DNA from: an uncultured Bacteroidota bacterium
GTDB taxonomy: Bacteria > Bacteroidota > Bacteroidia > Chitinophagales > Chitinophagaceae
Length of the DNA: 42,701 nt
Assembly (NCBI GenBank): GCA_937902875.1
Contig: CALFNL010000265.1
Location: 1 to 42,701, forward strand
Reading direction: 5' to 3'
The position numbers were made by a program, and so were the translations under genes. Shown here piece after piece: positions 18,043-26,777 of this stretch. Position 1 is the stretch's first letter; each line of letters starts with the position of its first letter. The notes below the pieces were generated by a model. That model searched no databases. It was not told the DNA's origin and saw only the letters and a list, made by a program, of their open reading frames with translations.

Positions 18043-21000
18043 CTATCTCAATAACGTAATGTCTCCCTTTTTAGTTGTTCTTGTTCCATCCGTAAACTCC
18101 ACTTCCAACGTATAAGCATAAGCATCCAAAGGCTGCAAGACTCCCTTGTATTTACCATCCCATCCCTGGTTGCGATCGGTGGTTTGGAAAACCATTTGTC
18201 CCCATCTGTTATAGATACGGAAAATCATTTTACCAATAGCATAACCCCTCACTTTTACCTCGTCATTCACTCCGTCGCCATTGGGGCTGAATGCATTGGG
18301 TACGGCAATCAGTGGCGTCACAATGGCCTGCACCGCTGTGCAAACGGTATCTGTGCAGCCGAATTGATTATAGGCTACGAGGCAGGCATTGAAGGTTCCG
18401 GTTGCATTATACTGGTGAACGGGGTTTACCTGGGTGGAACTATCTCCATCTCCAAATGACCACTTATAGCGCACCGCGTTTGTGGAAGTATTGGTAAATG
18501 TTGTGGGCGTATTTTCCAGTGATGGTATGGGACTGAAACTGAATCCTGCCGCTGGCCGGGGATGCACGTTGATGGTAAATGTTGTAGTATCACTGAGGTT
18601 ACAGGTAGATGGATCATCGGCAATCAGTGTAACCAGGTAGCTGCCTATGGTATTGTATAAATGCGTAGGAGAGAAATCGGTAGAGGTGGTGCCGTCGCCA
18701 AAATCCCAGCGGAACGTTTGGCCGGCCACCGTAGTATTATCAAAAGTTGCCAGATGCGGAACGCAACCATCGGGCGATGTAGTAAATTGCGCGATCACAT
18801 TGGGCGCCAGCCTGATGGTTTTTGAAACTGAATCAGGCGCATTGCAATAACTTGTGTCTGTCAGGATCAGGTTAACTATATAGGTGCCAGGAGCCGCATA
18901 GGAATGGTTGACAGGCAGGCTGCCCGTCACCACATTGGGGGTATTATCGCCAAAATTCCAGGTAAAGGAATTCAGACCGAAAGGCTTGCCTGGCGGGAAT
19001 CCTGAGATATTGTTGAATTGATAGGTCAGGCTTTGGCAGGGAGGCAGTTTCACGGGATTGAAATCCAGGACCGCCCGGTCATTTCGCGCCCTGATGGTCA
19101 CATAGGAAGTATCCCGCACGATACATTTACTGGAGTCTATGGCGATCAGCATTACCTGGTACACGCCGGTAGCATTGTACACATGACTCGTATCGAAGCT
19201 CGTAGTAGTCACTACCGGTGAGCCATCACCGAAATGCCATTCGTATTTGACGGCCTTTTTCAGCGTGTCTGAAAAATCCACTTTCAATGGAACGCAACCA
19301 CTGGTATCATGCGGAACCCCGTTTATCGAAGCGAGGACACCGGCCTTCACGCCGCTAAAATCCATTTCTATTTTTACCGCCGCCAGGTTACAACTGTTAG
19401 GGTTACCCGAAGTTGGGCGCCATGCCCCCGGCGTTGTCGGGAAGGTGGCCGGAAAAGACGTAGCAAGGCAGTTGGCGCAGATGGCCTGGTAAATGATTCC
19501 ATTAGCGTCAAAGCGGCTGGTGCCTCCGTCAACGTGGTCTCCAAATCCTCCCTGCTGTCCGAAAAATGCACCGAACAAGACACTGGTCGCATTTTTCTCC
19601 ATCACAAAAAAGTAAAAGTCCCTTCCATCCGTTGTGCAGCCATTCGGATATACATTGCAGTTTTGAGTTGGCATTCCAAATGTACCCGCGGTGCCGAACG
19701 GATCGGTGGTACCCGGCTCGAGTGCTCCGCCCCATCCCGAAACATAAACGTTTTCACACCTGTCAACCAGAAAGGCGACCGGTGAAATATTCGGCGAGAA
19801 AGATCCGGAACCAAATACGGTAGAATACACAAAATCCGAAAGATCGGGCTTCAATTTGACGATAAACTGCTTGGAATTGGGAAGAAATGCATTTGCATTA
19901 ACTACCGGCCAGTTGCCAGTGGTGATCCCCATCGCATAGGGAAATCCGCTATAGTCAAACTTCAATCCATACACGGCATCAATGCCTCCGGTTCCCAGGT
20001 AAGTAGTCTTTATCAAAGTTCTTCCGTCATTACTGATGATGCTTACAAAGCCATCGCACACACCGCCATTGAATGCGGGCTCTTTCACACCAGACTTATC
20101 TCCCGGAAAATCATTGCTGATCGTGGCCCCTCCCACATAAATATTATTGTTAACAGGATCCAGCGCCATCACGAAAGCGCCGTCTTCTTTGGAGCCTCCG
20201 ATATAGCTGCTGAATAGCACACTGTTAACATTAGGTGATAATTTCAAAACCACACCGTCTTGAAAACCCCCGCCAAACGTTCCCTGAAATGCATTGGAAG
20301 TTGGAAAATTTGAGGACTGCGTGCAGGATGCTATGTAAATATTATTGGCTGCATCGAGGATCACTTCACTCCTGGAATCGTCCCCATAAAAATTATTTAT
20401 TCGATCAGGACCTGTTCTGCTCGTCTTGATATTGATGGCATCATCTCTATCACCTCCGATTCTCATGGATCCTACCAGAGCAGTGCCGGAATCATTCAAT
20501 TTGGTAACGCCCAGGTCCCAACCACCCCCGGTTCCCACAAGATTACCGGCAGGAAACAATGGGTAATTGTCGGAAGAAGTTCTCCCGATCACCACCAGTT
20601 GTCCCTGCTGATCCACGAACATACTATGAGGATGGTCGTTACCACTGCCGCCGATATAGGTGGCATATACCCTGTTTCTGCCTGTGGAACTGAATTTCAT
20701 GATGCCAATATCAACCGGCTCATTAGAAGTTCCTCCCTGGTAAGTAGTTTGGAATGCACCTATTGAAACGGGAAATCCGTTTCCAAATACTATCCCGCCT
20801 GAGTAGAAAGTGCCGTCAGGCCCAAAAGTTGCTGTATAACCCCATTGATCAACCAGGCTGCCAGTAAAAGTGGAAAATTTTAATGCGGGATCTATCACCA
20901 GAATTTCAGAAGGTGAATAACCTTTCACCTTGAATTTTATGATATTGCCGGAAGTTAATACGTATTTGCATTCCACTTCCTCCCTACCGCTATTCCTGGC

Positions 21001-21696
21001 ATGGTAGGAATAAGGCTTTAATTCATTCACATCACCTACTGAAGTGTGTATGTTGAGCTGCTTATTCTTTATTTCAAGTTTGTCTGCACCTTCATATTTC
21101 ATTGTAATCCTGTTGAGGTCGGCGCCCGGGTACACAACAATATCATATTTCAACTGCCCTGCCTGCGCATAGTATCTTACGTCCACGCTCGGATAGACAT
21201 TCTTATAGGTGATTACCTGGTAGATCTTGCAACCGGAGGCCCATTTGGAGGGGTCATTTCCTAAAAAATAATTTTCATAGGAATCGATGGCCTTCTCACG
21301 GACGATCTCCGGATCGGGGTTGCCACCCACGAAACTCATCGAGTATGCATGAGAGTGTAATACCAGCGGTTTATCCTGCAAGGGATCGCCGGTTGGTTTC
21401 TTAGGATTATCCCGGTCAGTGGCTGAGGATTTATTGTTTGGCGATTTCCCGCCATCCTCTTCCAAACCTCCATGCATCCTCGCAGCCAACTTCTTCATGT
21501 CATTGGGGCTATGTAATAAAACAGTATATCCATGGCGCTGCAGGAAGAACGCGCCGGCATTGATATCTCCTTTGAATTGAACCTGCTTGTCCCACTGACC
21601 CTTATTCTCAACAAACTCTACGGATTGCTGGGCAAATGCTGTGGGGATCGCAAGAAAAGATAGAAAAACCAGGAATATGTGGGATTTAGAAGTCAA
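18043..21696 (-). CDS. SBBP/PKD-repeat surface protein with type B T9SS sorting domain
   Basis: This is a predicted 1217-residue secreted or surface adhesin-like protein. A signal peptide (about 1-22, FLVFLSFLAIPTAFAQ) is followed by an N-terminal domain (VEFVENKGQWDKQVQFKGDI) typical of SBBP-repeat proteins. A long beta-propeller-like region follows (about 270-770) with repeats such as YIGGSGNDHPHSM and YIGGSKEDGAFVM. Four PKD domains occupy about 780-1125, with WHFGDGS, WNFGDNT, WDFGDGT and WSFGDGD. The C-terminal gliding-motility-type domain reads PNAFSPNGDGVNDEV, then FRIYNRWGQMVF and GWDGKYKG. The start codon is TTG: a TAA lies five codons upstream and no ATG fits the signal peptide. It is co-oriented with the PorP/SprF gene. 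Confidence 0.92.
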   Translation of the reverse strand: MTSKSHIFLVFLSFLAIPTAFAQQSVEFVENKGQWDKQVQFKGDINAGAFFLQRHGYTVLLHSPNDMKKLAARMHGGLEEDGGKSPNNKSSATDRDNPKKPTGDPLQDKPLVLHSHAYSMSFVGGNPDPEIVREKAIDSYENYFLGNDPSKWASGCKIYQVITYKNVYPSVDVRYYAQAGQLKYDIVVYPGADLNRITMKYEGADKLEIKNKQLNIHTSVGDVNELKPYSYHARNSGREEVECKYVLTSGNIIKFKVKGYSPSEILVIDPALKFSTFTGSLVDQWGYTATFGPDGTFYSGGIVFGNGFPVSIGAFQTTYQGGTSNEPVDIGIMKFSSTGRNRVYATYIGGSGNDHPHSMFVDQQGQLVVIGRTSSDNYPLFPAGNLVGTGGGWDLGVTKLNDSGTALVGSMRIGGDRDDAINIKTSRTGPDRINNFYGDDSRSEVILDAANNIYIASCTQSSNFPTSNAFQGTFGGGFQDGVVLKLSPNVNSVLFSSYIGGSKEDGAFVMALDPVNNNIYVGGATISNDFPGDKSGVKEPAFNGGVCDGFVSIISNDGRTLIKTTYLGTGGIDAVYGLKFDYSGFPYAMGITTGNWPVVNANAFLPNSKQFIVKLKPDLSDFVYSTVFGSGSFSPNISPVAFLVDRCENVYVSGWGGALEPGTTDPFGTAGTFGMPTQNCNVYPNGCTTDGRDFYFFVMEKNATSVLFGAFFGQQGGFGDHVDGGTSRFDANGIIYQAICANCLATSFPATFPTTPGAWRPTSGNPNSCNLAAVKIEMDFSGVKAGVLASINGVPHDTSGCVPLKVDFSDTLKKAVKYEWHFGDGSPVVTTTSFDTSHVYNATGVYQVMLIAIDSSKCIVRDTSYVTIRARNDRAVLDFNPVKLPPCQSLTYQFNNISGFPPGKPFGLNSFTWNFGDNTPNVVTGSLPVNHSYAAPGTYIVNLILTDTSYCNAPDSVSKTIRLAPNVIAQFTTSPDGCVPHLATFDNTTVAGQTFRWDFGDGTTSTDFSPTHLYNTIGSYLVTLIADDPSTCNLSDTTTFTINVHPRPAAGFSFSPIPSLENTPTTFTNTSTNAVRYKWSFGDGDSSTQVNPVHQYNATGTFNACLVAYNQFGCTDTVCTAVQAIVTPLIAVPNAFSPNGDGVNDEVKVRGYAIGKMIFRIYNRWGQMVFQTTDRNQGWDGKYKGVLQPLDAYAYTLEVEFTDGTRTTKKGDITLLR

Positions 21697-21751
21697 GATA
21701 TTTTCTAGTTAATTGTACAGATTCGGAAAATGATAGTTATTCATAAGTAAA

Positions 21752-23923
21752 TTACGAAATCTTACTCCATAGGGTTTGCCCCTTTTGAGAATCAAGCCAC
21801 TGCTTTAACCTCAAATTAACGGCCGATCCCAATTCCGGGTCAGATTCCAGCAAATCTTCAGCCAATGTTTTGGCGGATTCTAACAAATGTTTATCTCCCA
21901 CAATACTGGCGAGTTTGAAATTGAGCATGCCGCTTTGCCTGGTACCCTCTATGTCTCCGGGTCCCCTCAGTTCAAGGTCTTTTTCTGCGATCCTGAAGCC
22001 GTCGTTGGTGGCCACCATCATTTTAAGACGTTCCCGGGATTCAGCGGACAACTTCTTGCTGGTTAATAAGATGCAATAACTTTTTTCCGCACCCCTCCCC
22101 ACCCTGCCTCTCAACTGGTGCAATTGCGAGAGCCCGAATTTTTCAGCGCTTTCTATCACCATTACTGTTGCATTGGGAACATTCACGCCAACTTCAATCA
22201 CCGTAGTGGATACCATGATCTGAGTCTCTCCCTTTACAAAGCGTTGCATGTTTACTTCTTTTTGCTCCCCATTCATTCTTCCATGAACCATGCTGATCCA
22301 ATAAGACGGCTCTGGAAAATAGGCCTTCACATTTTCATATCCTTTCATCAGATTCTCGTAGTCCAATTTATCACTTTCCTCAATCAAAGGAAAAATTATA
22401 TATATCTGCCTTCCTTTGCTGATTTCAGACTTGATGAAATCCATTACCTGTGAGCGCCTGTCTTCAAAGCGATGCACCGTAGTGATGGGTAGTCGCCCGG
22501 GTGGCATTTCATCCATTATGCTGTAGTCAAGGTCGCCATACGCAGTCATGGCCAGTGTTCTTGGAATGGGAGTGGCTGTCATCACCAGTATATGAGGAGC
22601 TAATGCAGACTTTTTCCACAGCTTTGCCCTTTGTGCAACGCCAAAACGATGCTGTTCATCCACAATCACCAGGCCCAGGTTCCCGAACTGAACGTCGTCT
22701 TCAATCAAGGCATGTGTGCCAATCAAGATTTGTATGGTTCCACTTTCAGCGCCGGCCAATATCTTTTTCCTCTCAGCACGCTTAGTCGATCCCGTTAGTA
22801 TTTTCAATTGCAATGGCATATTCTCCAAAAGCGCTGAAATGCCCGCATAGTGTTGCCTTGCTAGAATTTCGGTAGGCGCCATGAGGCAGCTCTGGTACCC
22901 ATTGTCTGCAGCGAGCAACATGCTGAGGAGCGCCACTATGGTCTTTCCGCTGCCTACATCGCCCTGCAGGAGCCGGTTCATTTGGTGGCCGCGGGCCGTG
23001 TCCTGCCTGATTTCCTTCAACACTTTTTTTTGCGCCCCCGTCAATTCAAAGGGCAGATATTTTTCGTAAAAAGTGTTGAACAATGCTCCAACATGACCAA
23101 AAAGGAGGCCTTTGGAATAGCGATGCCGTTGGGAACGGATCATGCCCAGCCGCAATTGTGCCAGAAAAAGTTCTTCAAACTTGAGTCTGTTCACGGCCCG
23201 TTCGTAGGCAGCAGGGTTTGGGGGAAAATGAATATTCCTGAATGCTTCATATCTCGGCATCAATTGCATTGCACTGAGGATGGGTTCGGGTAGGTTTTCT
23301 GGAATATCCGCTTCCCGCAGGAGCCCCATCAACGTATAGATCAATTTCCCAATCTGCCTGCCATTGAGCCCCCTCACCCTCAATTTTTCCGTGCTGGGAT
23401 AGATGGGTTCCAGGAATGGCTTGCCTTCTGTTTTTTCCCTCGTGACCAATTCCATTTCGGGATGGGTGAGCTGTGGCTTTCCCATGAAATAGCTGAGCTT
23501 CCCAAAAACCAACCATTCCTGCCCTATGGCAAGTGATTTTTGTATCCAGCTGATTCCCTGAAACCAGGTCAGTTCCAGAATGCCAGTATCATCCTGTAAT
23601 AGCGCTACCATTCTCTTCGCCCTTTTTTCTCCCAGTACTTCAATGGAGATGATGCTTCCCGAAACCTGTATGTATTCAAGTGAAGGGTTGATGCTTGCGA
23701 TTTTCTTCACTTCGGTCTTGTCGATATGCCGGAAAGGAAAATGTTCGAGCAGGTCCTTGAATGTGAATATCTGCAATTCCTTTTTTAGCAGGTCGCCACG
23801 CAAAGGCCCGACTCCTTTGAGATATTCAATGGGATTTGATAATATAGTACTGTTGTTCCTGATAAGATTTCCTTGAGATGACTGGGCAAAAATAATTGAA
23901 ACCGGCTTTGAAAATTGCGGCAT
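21752..23923 (-). CDS. recG: ATP-dependent DNA helicase RecG
   Basis: RecG is a cytoplasmic double-strand DNA translocase that remodels stalled forks and branched recombination intermediates. The 723-residue product has the N-terminal wedge region with an OB fold. The helicase motifs follow: Walker A GDVGSGKT (321-328), MAPTEILARQHY, the DEQH box (422-425, VIVDEQHRFG), MTATPIPRTLAMTAYGDLD and VSTTVIEVGVNVPNA. QLHQLRGRVGRG and the C-terminal ELRGPGDIEGTRQSG region complete the set. The frame starts at an ATG about 29 residues before the conserved NPIEYLKGVG start of the family. The extra residues may be non-coding, but no nearer ATG exists. It is a stand-alone housekeeping gene here. Confidence 0.96.
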   Translation of the reverse strand: MPQFSKPVSIIFAQSSQGNLIRNNSTILSNPIEYLKGVGPLRGDLLKKELQIFTFKDLLEHFPFRHIDKTEVKKIASINPSLEYIQVSGSIISIEVLGEKRAKRMVALLQDDTGILELTWFQGISWIQKSLAIGQEWLVFGKLSYFMGKPQLTHPEMELVTREKTEGKPFLEPIYPSTEKLRVRGLNGRQIGKLIYTLMGLLREADIPENLPEPILSAMQLMPRYEAFRNIHFPPNPAAYERAVNRLKFEELFLAQLRLGMIRSQRHRYSKGLLFGHVGALFNTFYEKYLPFELTGAQKKVLKEIRQDTARGHQMNRLLQGDVGSGKTIVALLSMLLAADNGYQSCLMAPTEILARQHYAGISALLENMPLQLKILTGSTKRAERKKILAGAESGTIQILIGTHALIEDDVQFGNLGLVIVDEQHRFGVAQRAKLWKKSALAPHILVMTATPIPRTLAMTAYGDLDYSIMDEMPPGRLPITTVHRFEDRRSQVMDFIKSEISKGRQIYIIFPLIEESDKLDYENLMKGYENVKAYFPEPSYWISMVHGRMNGEQKEVNMQRFVKGETQIMVSTTVIEVGVNVPNATVMVIESAEKFGLSQLHQLRGRVGRGAEKSYCILLTSKKLSAESRERLKMMVATNDGFRIAEKDLELRGPGDIEGTRQSGMLNFKLASIVGDKHLLESAKTLAEDLLESDPELGSAVNLRLKQWLDSQKGQTLWSKIS

Positions 23924-24118
23924 GATATCAGGCCCAAAATCTTCAACTGCTGAACTGAATTCCGGGTTTCCGGCTTAGGGCCTGCCAGAATAATAATCTG
24001 AAAAAAGGCCCTGGATCTTAGAATGGCCGTCCATATGCAAGATCCCCTGAAATTATTAATCATCCCGAAATGACCAACCAGACTGGCTTTCAGCGGTCAT
24101 AGGCCCCTTGGTCTTTCC

Positions 24119-25735
24119 TTATTTCACATATACCTCTATGGTTCCTTTGGTATCGCCTCTCCGTGGCGCATAGAAAGAATCGATCATCCGGTAATGCTTT
24201 TGGAGCGAATCCCTTATCCGGAAGGGATAGAAATTATTGAGTGAAGGAATATTCTCAAAAAGTACTAAGTCATAATATTTGTCCCCAATCCTGCTTTCAA
24301 ACATCCTGGCTTCCCGATTGAACATCCCAACTCCCAGGTGGAACCACAATGGATATTCCGGCCCTCGTTCCAAATGATATGGAATTGCGGCGGCCAGTGG
24401 AGTGAGCTCCGACATATTCAACACCCTCAAGTCTTTATTAGTCCTAACCAGGTCCAGGTTCATAATCCGTTTTATACCCTCCACCGTGGGAGCGGGCATA
24501 TATATTTTTTTGAAAACAGGTAAATCTGAAAAGACCCATTTAGATTGGGGGATCTTAGTTGTATCGAGGTCATAGATATAATTATGCCTGTTCACAAGGT
24601 TCTCTCCTGTTGGGGACAAATTGGCTGACTCCCCGGCACTGGTTCGCGCGGCTATACGTTGAATATAGGTCCAGTACACATGGCTCCACCAAAGCAATAC
24701 TCCTGCTCCGCAAAAGATTACTACAAAGAATTTATCAAAATTCAGGCGAAGCTGTTTGGCAAGAAAACTTATTATGAATACGAAAGCAAAACTGTGAAAG
24801 AAAATATTATTGTCGGGGGGCGTATAACTTGTCACCTGAAATATGACCGCTTCCACGAGAATGCCCAGTGTAAGCAGCAGAAAAATTAAGGATTGTTTAT
24901 TTCCCTTTGCCGGCTTCCAGCTTTTATAATCGGCGAGTATGATCAATGAAATGAGGAAAATGTAGAATTTCAGCCAGTCTGAATTTCCGAAAAATTCATC
25001 TGCCACTTCCATAAGTGAAAGCCTGGCATTATGGGGTGGCTGGCCATGATTGAACCAATAGCCAAATTCGTATTGAGTGAGTGGCCATATGACCAGGATC
25101 ATGATCAGGGCAAAAAATCCAATGTAAACCAACAGTGCCCACCAATTTTTTTTCGTCCAGCAATGGTACAGTAGTAAGGCGCAACAAATGAGAAATGCCA
25201 TACCCCCGCCATCCTGCTTGGTAAAAAATGAAACAAAGGTAAAAACTGCGGCCAGTAAGAGCCAGGGAAGCCGGTATTTTGATCCACTGTAAAAAATATA
25301 TTTCATCAGAAATGCCAGAGCCACAAATTCGTACACGATCACCGTATGATTGTACCAGGGCCAGAAATTAAAAAAGGAATACGACAAACAATAAAGCAGC
25401 AAGGCGGTTACACGAATGCCCGGATGAACATCCAGGCTTTTGAGTATGGATCTGAAAGCAAGTGCCGATACGATATTCAGGAAGGCCTGGGCTTTTATGA
25501 GGGTTATCATAGCGGGACCGAATAATTTAAAAAAGAGAGCCGGCACCACCCAGTACATGCCGCCCATGGGTATGCCAAAGTCACGAAATGGCAATTGCCC
25601 CAGGCTCATCCTATAAGCCCCTTCCCAGGAGAGGAAAATATTTACCCGGTAAGGAAATGTTATAAACAGCGGCACGCAGGCCAGAACCACAATAATCAGT
25701 ATCTCGGCAGCACTCAATAATTTTTTTTGAATCAT
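24119..25735 (-). CDS. Multi-pass membrane protein, putative GT-C glycosyltransferase
   Basis: The 538-residue product has about ten hydrophobic spans and then a soluble C-terminal portion of about 150 residues. Its first external loop (about 28-60) has the layout of GT39/PMT/ArnT-like GT-C enzymes: an acidic residue beside a small residue (WEGAYR, E38), then GQLPFRDFGIPMGG and a second helix ending KLFG. GT-C enzymes use polyprenyl-phosphate sugars and act on the outer face of the membrane. The gene is divergent, 157 bp from the UbiA-DprE1-DprE2-HAD operon that would make such a donor, so it is a candidate pentosyltransferase. That link is inference; classical DEG-type motif residues are only partly present. 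Confidence 0.6.
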   Translation of the reverse strand: MIQKKLLSAAEILIIVVLACVPLFITFPYRVNIFLSWEGAYRMSLGQLPFRDFGIPMGGMYWVVPALFFKLFGPAMITLIKAQAFLNIVSALAFRSILKSLDVHPGIRVTALLLYCLSYSFFNFWPWYNHTVIVYEFVALAFLMKYIFYSGSKYRLPWLLLAAVFTFVSFFTKQDGGGMAFLICCALLLYHCWTKKNWWALLVYIGFFALIMILVIWPLTQYEFGYWFNHGQPPHNARLSLMEVADEFFGNSDWLKFYIFLISLIILADYKSWKPAKGNKQSLIFLLLTLGILVEAVIFQVTSYTPPDNNIFFHSFAFVFIISFLAKQLRLNFDKFFVVIFCGAGVLLWWSHVYWTYIQRIAARTSAGESANLSPTGENLVNRHNYIYDLDTTKIPQSKWVFSDLPVFKKIYMPAPTVEGIKRIMNLDLVRTNKDLRVLNMSELTPLAAAIPYHLERGPEYPLWFHLGVGMFNREARMFESRIGDKYYDLVLFENIPSLNNFYPFRIRDSLQKHYRMIDSFYAPRRGDTKGTIEVYVK

Positions 25736-25892
25736 TCTGAATACGGGATTGATTTGACTGTAAATGTATAAACGAAATAAAGAATTTATACTATCGTTAT
25801 GGGATAAGGTATTATTATCACATATTAAGATCCGGCATCAGGCTGTAATTATTACGCATTAGTTCGTATTTTGGCGACCAATACAATACAAA

Positions 25893-26777
25893 GTGGCATA
25901 TATTAAATTATTGAGGCCAAAGGATTGGGCCAAGAATCTGTTCCTTTTTGTGCCCTTGTTTTTTGCGGGGGAAATCTTTCACCTTGACAAGATAGTGAGC
26001 ATTGCCTGGGGATTCCTGGCTTTTTGCTGCATTGCCAGCAGCATTTATATCCTCAATGATTTTCGGGACCGGGAAGAGGACAAAAAGCACCCTTTTAAAC
26101 GCATGCGACCGCTGGCCTCGGGCGCCATTAAACCTGCCACGGCGTTGATCATTTTTGCCCTTTTAGTCGTCACCGGCATGGGTTTGGCTTATTGGATCAG
26201 AGATAAATTTCTTTTTGTTCTGGCCATTTATTTTGTACTGAATGTGGCTTATTCATTTGGATTAAAGAATGTGCCGATCCTTGATATCATTATTGTGGCC
26301 ATTGGTTTCGTGCTCAGGATCAAGGCCGGGGCCGTAATTGCAAAAGTGGGATTGTCAGAGTGGCTCAATATCATGGTTTTTCTGCTGGCACTATTCATGG
26401 CAATCGGCAAGAGGAGGGATGACGTGCTGTTGAAGCTGTCATCGGGCACCGATATGCGAAAATCAATCAGGGGATATAACCTGGATTTCCTGAATGTGTT
26501 ACTGGCATTGGTGTGTGCGGTAATCATCGTGGCTTATTTCATGTACACGATGTCATCCGAAGTGATCGACAGGTATGGAACCTACCGACTTTACTATACC
26601 TGCCTTTTTGTATTAGCAGGAATTATGCGATATTTGCAGATCATTTACGTTCAATCAGACTCCGGGTCTCCTACCCGCATCCTTTACAAAGACCGCTTCA
26701 TACAAATTTCAATACTCCTCTGGATAGCCACCTTCTACGTGATTCTATACATGAAAGACGTAACATTGTTCAAATGA
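25893..26777 (+). CDS. UbiA-family polyprenyl-phosphate phosphoribosyltransferase (DPPR synthase-like)
   Basis: This membrane enzyme probably transfers 5-phosphoribose from PRPP to a polyprenyl phosphate, as Rv3806c (UbiA) does in mycobacteria. The 294-residue protein has about nine spans. It shows the first metal-binding motif NDFRDREEDKKHPFKRMRPL (55-74) and the second region YSFGLKNVPILDI (120-132), and it opens YIKLLRPKDWAKNLFLFVPLFF, characteristic of this subgroup rather than of quinone-forming UbiA enzymes. The start is GTG at 25893, with no in-frame ATG before the conserved region. Its stop overlaps the next gene's ATG (ATGATG at 26774-26779), so translation is probably coupled to the DprE1-like gene. 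Confidence 0.87.
   Translation: MAYIKLLRPKDWAKNLFLFVPLFFAGEIFHLDKIVSIAWGFLAFCCIASSIYILNDFRDREEDKKHPFKRMRPLASGAIKPATALIIFALLVVTGMGLAYWIRDKFLFVLAIYFVLNVAYSFGLKNVPILDIIIVAIGFVLRIKAGAVIAKVGLSEWLNIMVFLLALFMAIGKRRDDVLLKLSSGTDMRKSIRGYNLDFLNVLLALVCAVIIVAYFMYTMSSEVIDRYGTYRLYYTCLFVLAGIMRYLQIIYVQSDSGSPTRILYKDRFIQISILLWIATFYVILYMKDVTLFK

Noticed and set aside
26513-26773. Upstream extension of the DprE1-like frame within the UbiA gene
   Set aside because: The added residues have no DprE1 similarity; the ATG overlapping the UbiA stop gives the expected N terminus and length.
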